From positions 1-5,204 of the forward strand of contig JAVHOP010000004.1 in the NCBI GenBank assembly GCA_036170135.1: a DNA stretch of 5,204 bases, read 5' to 3'. The DNA is from CG1-02-35-72 sp036170135. Lineage in GTDB: Bacteria; Bacteroidota; Bacteroidia; Flavobacteriales; Flavobacteriaceae. Position 1 is the stretch's first letter. Each line of letters begins with the position of its first letter. Position numbers and translations under genes: made by a program. Positions 1-5,204 of this stretch are shown here, one piece after another. Below the pieces are notes generated by a model. The model was not told where the DNA came from, made no database searches, and saw only the letters and a program-made list of their open reading frames with translations.

Positions 1-1
1 C

Positions 2-2194
2 GATTTAAAAAGGAGTTCCTTATCCGATGCAAAAATTGATCAAAAAGTTGATTCGGTTCTAGCATTAATGACACTTCAAGAAAAAATTGGACAACTCAAT
101 CAATATACTGGTGATAATACGGCAACTGGTCCCATCACTATCAATCCAAATAAACAAGAGGAAATAAAAAGTGGTTTAATTGGCTCGATGCTCAATATTT
201 TAGGCACACAATATACGCGCCAATATCAAGACTTGGCTATGCAATCGCGATTAAAAATTCCCTTGATTTTTGGTCAAGATGTGATTCACGGATATAAAAC
301 AACATTTCCTATTCCTTTAGGCGAATCTTCAAGTTGGGATTTAGAAGCCGTGCAACAAGCTGCTAGAATTGCGGCAGTAGAAGCTTCGGCAAGCGGCATT
401 CACTGGACATTTGCGCCAATGGTTGATATCGCCCGCGATCCGCGTTGGGGTCGCGTTATGGAAGGCTCTGGAGAAGATACTTACCTAGGCTCAAAAATGG
501 CATTTGCCAGAGTGAAAGGATTTCAAGGCGATAATTTAAATGACAATAATACCATTATGGCTTGCACCAAACATTTTGCTGCTTATGGCGCTGCCATTGG
601 CGGACGCGATTACAATTCTGTAGATATGAGCGATCGCCAGCTTTGGGAAACCTATTTACCTCCTTTTAAAGCAACTATTGATGCAGGTGTCGCCACTTTT
701 ATGAATTCTTTTAACGATCTTAACGGAATTCCGGCTACTGGGAACACTTATCTGCAAAGAGATATCCTGAAAGGAAAATGGAAATTTAAAGGTTTTGTGG
801 TTTCCGATTGGGGCTCCATTGGCGAAATGATAAATCACGGTTATGTTAAAGATAGTAAAGAAGCTGCCTTAGTTGCCATAACTGCCGGGAGCGACATGGA
901 TATGGAAAGCAATGCTTATAGAAATAATTTAGAACAATTAGTCAACGAAAAAAAAGTGCCTTTGGCTTTGGTTGACGATGCTGTAAGAAGAATCCTTCAC
1001 AAAAAATTTGAATTAGGTTTGTTTGACGATCCTTATAAATATTGCGATGACAAACGACAACAAGACGAATTAAATAATCCAGAACATACCAGAATTGCTA
1101 GAGAAATTGCATCAAAAAGTATCGTTTTATTAAAAAATAAAAATCAAGTTTTGCCCCTTTCTAAAAAGTTAAAAACCATTGCTTTTATTGGGCCAATGGT
1201 AAAGTTAAAGAGAGCTAATCACGGATTCTGGGCAATTGAATTGAAAGATATTGATTCGAGTTATATCGTATCGCAATGGGAAGGACTACAAAATAAAGTT
1301 GGGAAAAACACCAAACTATTATATGCTAAAGGATGTGATATTGAAGGAACTAACAAAAATGGTTTTATAAATGCCGTCAATGTTGCCAAACAAGCTGATG
1401 TGATAATTTTGAGTATTGGCGAAAGGTGGAACGTGAGCGGAGAAGCAAAAAGCCGCAGTAACATTCATTTACCGGGTGTTCAAGAAGATTTAGTTAAAGC
1501 CATTCAAGCTACCGGAAAACCAGTCGTGGTTTTAATAAATGCAGGCCGTCCACTTATTTTTAATTGGACTGCCGATCATGTGCCCGCCATTCTTTACACT
1601 TGGTGGTTGGGAAGTGAAGCAGGTAACGCCATTGCCGATGTGTTGTTTGGCGATTATAACCCCTCTGCAAAACTAACGATGACTTTTCCACGCGAAGAAG
1701 GTCAAATACCCATTTATTACAATCATTTTAATACTGGGAGACCTTCGGTTAATGAAGATAAAATTTATAAATCAGCTTATATTGACTTGCCAACCACCCC
1801 AAAATATCCGTTCGGATATGGCTTGAGTTATACAAGCTTTAAATACGCCGATTTAAAATTGTCAAAAAGTAAGATGAAAAGTAATGAAACCATCGAAGTG
1901 TCAATGAACATTACAAACAATGGTAGATTTTCTGGCGAAGAAGTGGTTCAGTTATATTTAAGAGATCTAGTTGGCTCGGTTGTAAGACCTATTCTTGAAC
2001 TAAAAGACTTTAAAAAAATTAAATTAGACGTTAATGAAACCAAAAAGATTACTTTTATAATTGATAAAGAAAAATTATCGTTTTACAATAAAAATATCGA
2101 ATGGATTAGCGAGCCTGGCGATTTTGAAGTTATGATTGGAGCATCTTCGGCTGACATCCGTTTAAAGAGTATATTTGAATTGATTAATTATTAA
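2..2194 (+). CDS. bglX: Beta-glucosidase, glycoside hydrolase family 3 (BglX type), 5'-truncated by window edge
   Basis: Retaining exo-beta-glucosidase predicted to release glucose from the non-reducing end of beta-gluco-oligosaccharides, probably in the periplasm. The frame stays open to the left edge: 22 codons before the ATG at 68 read as GH3 N-terminus (IDQKVDSVL running into MTLQEKIGQL), so that ATG is internal and the real start with any signal peptide is off-window. Numbering from that Met: TIM-barrel domain about 1-320 with FGQDVIHG (68-75), DPRWGR (124-129), KHF (168-170) and nucleophile Asp247 in VVSDWGS. The alpha/beta sandwich domain is about 340-590, with likely acid/base Glu459 in SGEAKSRS and the PFGYGLSYTSF motif at 581-591. 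A fibronectin-III-like domain fills about 605-700. The 730 visible residues against about 765 in E. coli BglX suggest only a short N-terminal piece is missing; the segment around 421-440 looks about 20 residues shorter than in E. coli. It ends 13 bases before the GH30 gene, so they are probably co-transcribed. Family is certain; exact linkage preference is inferred. Confidence 0.95.
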   Translation, partial: DLKRSSLSDAKIDQKVDSVLALMTLQEKIGQLNQYTGDNTATGPITINPNKQEEIKSGLIGSMLNILGTQYTRQYQDLAMQSRLKIPLIFGQDVIHGYKTTFPIPLGESSSWDLEAVQQAARIAAVEASASGIHWTFAPMVDIARDPRWGRVMEGSGEDTYLGSKMAFARVKGFQGDNLNDNNTIMACTKHFAAYGAAIGGRDYNSVDMSDRQLWETYLPPFKATIDAGVATFMNSFNDLNGIPATGNTYLQRDILKGKWKFKGFVVSDWGSIGEMINHGYVKDSKEAALVAITAGSDMDMESNAYRNNLEQLVNEKKVPLALVDDAVRRILHKKFELGLFDDPYKYCDDKRQQDELNNPEHTRIAREIASKSIVLLKNKNQVLPLSKKLKTIAFIGPMVKLKRANHGFWAIELKDIDSSYIVSQWEGLQNKVGKNTKLLYAKGCDIEGTNKNGFINAVNVAKQADVIILSIGERWNVSGEAKSRSNIHLPGVQEDLVKAIQATGKPVVVLINAGRPLIFNWTADHVPAILYTWWLGSEAGNAIADVLFGDYNPSAKLTMTFPREEGQIPIYYNHFNTGRPSVNEDKIYKSAYIDLPTTPKYPFGYGLSYTSFKYADLKLSKSKMKSNETIEVSMNITNNGRFSGEEVVQLYLRDLVGSVVRPILELKDFKKIKLDVNETKKITFIIDKEKLSFYNKNIEWISEPGDFEVMIGASSADIRLKSIFELINY

Positions 2195-2207
2195 ATAAAA
2201 TTTTGAA

Positions 2208-2285
2208 ATGAAATCTAGCTTTTCACAAAAATTAATTTTCTACACAATCTTATTTGGATGTTTTCTGATTTTTTTAGTCAGTTGT
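2208..2285 (+). other. Type II (lipoprotein) signal peptide of the GH30 enzyme
   Basis: The first 26 codons encode MKSSFSQK, a hydrophobic run (LIFYTILFGCFLIFLV) and SC, a standard lipobox ending at Cys26 (codon 2283-2285). The enzyme should be exported by Sec and lipid-anchored. The residues after the Cys, TPKKGEIK, contain no pair of acidic residues, so the acidic surface-export signal described for some Bacteroidota lipoproteins is not evident. A periplasm-facing location is therefore as likely as the cell surface. Confidence 0.85.
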
Positions 2286-3689
2286 ACGCCTAAAAAAGGA
2301 GAAATAAAATCAGTTGCATATTCAACACAAAACAAATCGGTTACGGTATTTACAACGGCCGACAGCACAAATTTAAGATTGACAAAAACTGATAGTTTGC
2401 ATTTCAGTGATTTAGAACAACCAGTCGAAACACAAATTTGTGTGTTTGTAAATCCCGGCAAAACCTTTCAAACCTTTTTAGGAATTGGGGGAGCCATTAC
2501 CGATGCCAGTGCCGAGGTGTTCGCCAAATTACCACAAGACAAGCAAGATGAATTGATAAAAGCTTATTATAGCAAAACAGATGGCGTAGGCTATACTTTA
2601 GCAAGAACTAATATTCACAGTTGCGATTTTAGCTCCGATTCTTATACCTATGTTGCCGAAGGCGATAAAGAACTCAAAACGTTTAACATTGAACACGATA
2701 AAAAATTTAGAATTCCGCTTATTAAAAAAGCGTCTGAAATGGCTGGCGATTTAACTTTGTTTGCCAGTCCTTGGAGCCCACCGGCATTTATGAAAAGCAA
2801 TCATAACATGCTACAAGGAGGAACTTTGTTAATAGATTATTACCAATCTTGGGCTAATTATTTTGTAAAATTTATTAAAAGTTATCAAAAAGAAGGCATT
2901 AATGTTTGGGGTATTACCATCCAAAATGAACCTATGGCAACACAACGATGGGAATCGTGTATTTTTTCCGCTGAAACTGAACGCAATTTCTTAAAAAATA
3001 ATTTAGGTCCGACTTTAGAAAAAGAGGGATTAGGCGATAAAAAAATTATTATTTGGGATCATAACCGAGATTTGATTACTCAAAGAGCAAACACTATTTT
3101 AGAGGATCCTGAAGCTGCCAAATATGCGTGGGGAATAGGATTTCATTGGTATGAAGATTGGAGTGGTGGACAACAAATGTTCGAAAATGTTGAGAAAGTT
3201 CATGAGATGTATCCCGATAAAAACCTGATTTTTACCGAAGGTTGCGCCGATAGCTTTAATCCCGCTAATTACCAAAAATGGGCAAATGGCGAGCGATATG
3301 GCAAATCGATGATAAACGATTTTAATAATGGCACCGTTGGCTGGACCGATTGGAATATCCTGCTTGATGAACAAGGTGGACCAAATCATGTGGGGAATTA
3401 TTGCTTTGCACCCATTCATAGCAATACACAAACAGGTGAGCTCATCTATACGCCATCCTACTATTATATCGGACAGTTTTCTAAATTTATTAAAAAAGGA
3501 GCTAAAAGAATTAGCAGTACTGCCAGTCGCAGTCAGTTGTTAACAACCTCATTTTTAAATCCAGATAACCAAGTTGTTACCATTGTTATGAACCAAAGTA
3601 ATGCTAAAGTAAATTACTTTTTGTGCGTTGGAAATAAAGCAACAGAAGTATCCATTTTACCACATGCCATTCAAACATTAATATATTAA
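2208..3689 (+). CDS. Family GH30 glycoside hydrolase lipoprotein (beta-glucosidase / beta-1,6-glucanase like)
   Basis: Retaining clan GH-A glycosidase of 493 residues, a normal GH30 length. Residues 1-25 are a signal peptide with a hydrophobic core and the lipobox LVSC; Cys26 would be lipidated. The N-terminal part of the side beta-sandwich covers about 35-90, followed by LGIGGAITDASAEVF (91-105), the (beta/alpha)8 barrel, SPWSPPAFMKSN (187-198), acid/base Glu241 in IQNEP, FHWYEDW (312-318), nucleophile Glu344 in IFTEG and WTDWNILLDEQGGPNHVGN (379-397). The last 75 residues rebuild the beta-sandwich. The barrel closely resembles human lysosomal glucocerebrosidase, as bacterial GH30 subfamilies 1 and 3 do. 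Bacteroidota members include beta-1,6-glucan-active enzymes, so removal of beta-1,6 branches from laminarin-like glucans is the best guess, not shown here. The start is firm: an in-frame TAA at 2196-2198 leaves no earlier ATG. No Shine-Dalgarno sequence is visible, as is usual in Bacteroidota. It probably shares a transcript with the GH3 gene. Confidence 0.95.
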   Translation: MKSSFSQKLIFYTILFGCFLIFLVSCTPKKGEIKSVAYSTQNKSVTVFTTADSTNLRLTKTDSLHFSDLEQPVETQICVFVNPGKTFQTFLGIGGAITDASAEVFAKLPQDKQDELIKAYYSKTDGVGYTLARTNIHSCDFSSDSYTYVAEGDKELKTFNIEHDKKFRIPLIKKASEMAGDLTLFASPWSPPAFMKSNHNMLQGGTLLIDYYQSWANYFVKFIKSYQKEGINVWGITIQNEPMATQRWESCIFSAETERNFLKNNLGPTLEKEGLGDKKIIIWDHNRDLITQRANTILEDPEAAKYAWGIGFHWYEDWSGGQQMFENVEKVHEMYPDKNLIFTEGCADSFNPANYQKWANGERYGKSMINDFNNGTVGWTDWNILLDEQGGPNHVGNYCFAPIHSNTQTGELIYTPSYYYIGQFSKFIKKGAKRISSTASRSQLLTTSFLNPDNQVVTIVMNQSNAKVNYFLCVGNKATEVSILPHAIQTLIY

Positions 3690-3771
3690 ATTAAATTCTT
3701 AAGAAAAAAATACATAATTTTAAAATCACAAAAACAATTATAACATTAAAATCAATAATCGGAAAACAATT
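3690..3771 (+). other. AT-rich intergenic gap between GH30 and transporter genes
   Basis: These 82 bases are almost all A and T. There is no GC-rich stem followed by a T-run, so no intrinsic terminator is visible, and no match to the Bacteroidota promoter pair (TTTG with TAnnTTTG) was found. Read-through from the GH30 gene into the transporter gene is the simplest reading. Only short features stand out: the palindrome TTCTTAAGAA at 3696-3705, the AT palindrome at 3717-3726, a weak purine stretch GGAAAA at 3761-3766 that could aid ribosome binding, and the 11-bp direct repeat listed separately. Confidence 0.6.
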
Positions 3772-3773
3772 AT
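3731..3773 (+). repeat. 11-bp direct repeat (AAAACAATTAT x2) ahead of the transporter start
   Basis: AAAACAATTAT occurs at 3731-3741 and again at 3763-3773, 32 bp apart start to start. The second copy runs into the first two bases of the transporter ATG. The flanking bases differ on both sides. In such AT-rich DNA this could be chance or a small duplication; a binding site for a regulator cannot be claimed from two copies. Confidence 0.55.
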
Positions 3774-5204
3774 GAGTTCAGAAAATTTACAAACTAAATG
3801 GGGACAATTTATTCCCTTAGCAACCGTATTCTTCTTTTGGGGATTTGTAGCTGCCAGTAATGATATTTTAATTCCCGTTTTTAAAAAAGCATTTGATTTG
3901 ACTCAAGGTCAAAGTCAGTTTGTATCGATCGCTTTTTATATTTCTTATACCGTAGGTTCCTTGATTTATATGGGAATTTCTCTTTTAATTGGAAAAGATT
4001 TAGTCAACAAAATTGGTTATAAAAACGGATTAGCTTTAGGGTTGGTAATCTCAGCACTCGGCACTTTGTTATTTTATCCCGCAGCAAATACAGGTTCATA
4101 TCCGTTAATGTTAGCTGGATTATTTACGGTTGGTTTAGGTTTTTCATTACAGCAAACCGTTGCCAATCCATTAGCAATTGCATTAGGACCCATAACAACA
4201 GGTTCGCAACGTTTGACTTTGGCTGGTGGAATTAACAATCTTGGAACTACCATTGGTCCACTTATTGTAAGTTTTGCAATTTTTGGAGCTGCAACTGCAG
4301 GCGGAAATACGGAAATGAGTATTGAGAGCGTTAAAATTCCTTATTTGGTATTAGGATTAGCATTTCTAATTGTTGCAGTTTTATTAAAATTTTCTTCCTT
4401 ACCAGAACATCCTAAAACAATAGAAGAATCTGTTGAAGAAATTAAATCTTCAAAAAAATCCGCTTTACAATATCCACAATTATTATTGGGAATGCTTGCC
4501 ATTTTTGTATATGTAGGTGTAGAAGTCTCTACAGCAAGTAACTTACCTGCTTATATGCAGAGTAAATTAGATTTTGCAATCAGTGATATTGCGCCTTATA
4601 TATCTTTGTATTGGGCGAGTTTAATGATTGGACGTTGGACTGGTGCTGTTGAAGCTTTTACCGATAATATGAGCGCTCAAAAAATACTTCGATTTATAGC
4701 GCCTTATTTAGCCTTTGGTGTGTTCTTAATAGTTAATGCTATTGCAAAACATGATTTAACGCCTTTCTATGTGTACGCATTCATTATTTTGGTTCTAATT
4801 GCTGCCGATATGGCTAGTAAAGGAAACCCTGCAAGAATGCTACTTATTTTTGCTTCTTTGGGAATTGTGGCATTATTTACAGGAATGTCAACAAGCGGAA
4901 TGGTTAGCGTTTATGCCTTTACAAGTGTTGGATTATTTTGCAGCACCTTATGGCCTTGTATCTTTACATTGGCTATCAGCGGATTAGGAAAACACACCAG
5001 TCAAGGTAGTAGCTTTCTAATTATGATGATTATGGGAGGCGGTATTGTAAGTTGGTTACAAGGAACAGTTTCAGAAAGTATTGGTATTCAAAGTAGTTAT
5101 ATTGTTGGTGTTGTATGTTTTGCTTATTTGGCATTTTATTCATGGAAAGTAAGCGGAATCCTAAAACTACAAGGTATCAATTTTGATAGAAAAATTGGCG
5201 GGGG
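3772..5204 (+). CDS. MFS sugar transporter, FucP / glucose-galactose type, 3'-truncated by window edge
   Basis: Inner-membrane secondary transporter, probably a proton symporter that imports glucose or a related hexose freed by the two upstream glycosidases. The frame is open for 477 codons to the right edge with no stop. The start is the first ATG after an in-frame TAA at 3721-3723. Family hallmarks: FFFWGFVAASNDILIPVFKK in helix 1 (20-39), SLQQTVANP (125-133), LAGGINNLGTTIGP (150-163) and GSSFLIMMIMGGGIVSWLQG (412-431), all of which align with E. coli FucP from memory. Asp31 matches FucP Asp46, but Gln128 sits where FucP has Glu135, which argues against fucose as substrate. About 14 hydrophobic segments are visible instead of 12; the extra two lie around 307-347. 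A hydrophilic loop at 208-233 separates the two halves. FucP is about 438 residues, so most or nearly all of the protein is present. Transport class is secure; the sugar is inferred from neighbours. Confidence 0.93.
   Translation, partial: MSSENLQTKWGQFIPLATVFFFWGFVAASNDILIPVFKKAFDLTQGQSQFVSIAFYISYTVGSLIYMGISLLIGKDLVNKIGYKNGLALGLVISALGTLLFYPAANTGSYPLMLAGLFTVGLGFSLQQTVANPLAIALGPITTGSQRLTLAGGINNLGTTIGPLIVSFAIFGAATAGGNTEMSIESVKIPYLVLGLAFLIVAVLLKFSSLPEHPKTIEESVEEIKSSKKSALQYPQLLLGMLAIFVYVGVEVSTASNLPAYMQSKLDFAISDIAPYISLYWASLMIGRWTGAVEAFTDNMSAQKILRFIAPYLAFGVFLIVNAIAKHDLTPFYVYAFIILVLIAADMASKGNPARMLLIFASLGIVALFTGMSTSGMVSVYAFTSVGLFCSTLWPCIFTLAISGLGKHTSQGSSFLIMMIMGGGIVSWLQGTVSESIGIQSSYIVGVVCFAYLAFYSWKVSGILKLQGINFDRKIGG

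Noticed and set aside
8..62. AAAAAGGAG at 8-16 followed by an ATG at 27, resembling a Shine-Dalgarno site and start
   Set aside because: The frame from that ATG hits TAG after 11 codons, and the region is coding for the GH3 N-terminus in another frame.
1261..1464. Minus-strand open frame of 67 codons inside the GH3 gene
   Set aside because: It overlaps the conserved alpha/beta domain of GH3, has no domain features of its own and no plausible initiation context.
2170..2177. TATATTTG, a match to the Bacteroidota -7 promoter element TAnnTTTG, 30 bases before the GH30 start
   Set aside because: There is no TTG/TTTG element at the usual distance upstream, it lies inside the GH3 coding end, and an 8-base degenerate match is expected by chance in AT-rich DNA.
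3099..3431. Minus-strand open frame of 110 codons inside the GH30 gene
   Set aside because: It lies opposite the catalytic core of a clear GH30 enzyme, and its translation shows no recognisable domain; it is a shadow of the real gene.
3696..3705. Perfect palindrome TTCTTAAGAA just after the GH30 stop, followed by an A-run
   Set aside because: It has no loop, is AT-rich and is not followed by a T-run on the plus strand, so it does not qualify as an intrinsic terminator; ten-base AT palindromes are common here.
4799..4987. Plus-strand open frame of 62 codons in frame 2 within the transporter
   Set aside because: The frame-1 transporter reading continues unbroken through this stretch with family motifs on both sides, so it is an overlapping shadow and not a gene or frameshift.

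Overview
The window is a short piece of an AT-rich genome that reads as Bacteroidota, most likely class Flavobacteriia. Supporting signs are the low GC content (mid-30s percent by eye), A/T-rich gene starts without a clear Shine-Dalgarno sequence, TAA stops, a lipoprotein glycosidase, and three proteins that all look like flavobacterial family members. No rRNA or marker gene is present, so this placement is inference.

Three genes lie on the plus strand and fill almost the whole window. Bases 2-2194 hold the bulk of a family GH3 beta-glucosidase of the BglX type, cut by the left edge. The reading frame is open 22 codons upstream of the first internal ATG, and those codons are typical GH3 N-terminal sequence. 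After 13 bases comes a complete family GH30 glycosidase (2208-3689) with a lipoprotein signal peptide and both catalytic glutamates. After an 82-base AT-rich gap comes an MFS sugar transporter of the FucP / glucose-galactose type (3772-5204), cut by the right edge with no stop codon reached.

The likely shared job is catabolism of a beta-glucan such as laminarin (beta-1,3 backbone, beta-1,6 branches). GH30 would remove beta-1,6-linked or other beta-glucosyl units at the membrane, GH3 would split the oligosaccharides to glucose, and the transporter would bring the monosaccharide through the inner membrane. This resembles the downstream part of a polysaccharide utilization locus. The SusC/SusD pair, endo-glucanases (GH16/GH17) and regulator usual in such loci are not in the window, so that role is inferred from the gene set.

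No RNA genes, mobile elements, CRISPR arrays or convincing terminators were seen. The region is mostly ordinary. The most unusual features are in the transporter: about 50 extra residues with two additional hydrophobic segments compared with E. coli FucP, and a glutamine where FucP has a key glutamate. A small 11-bp direct repeat also overlaps the transporter start codon.
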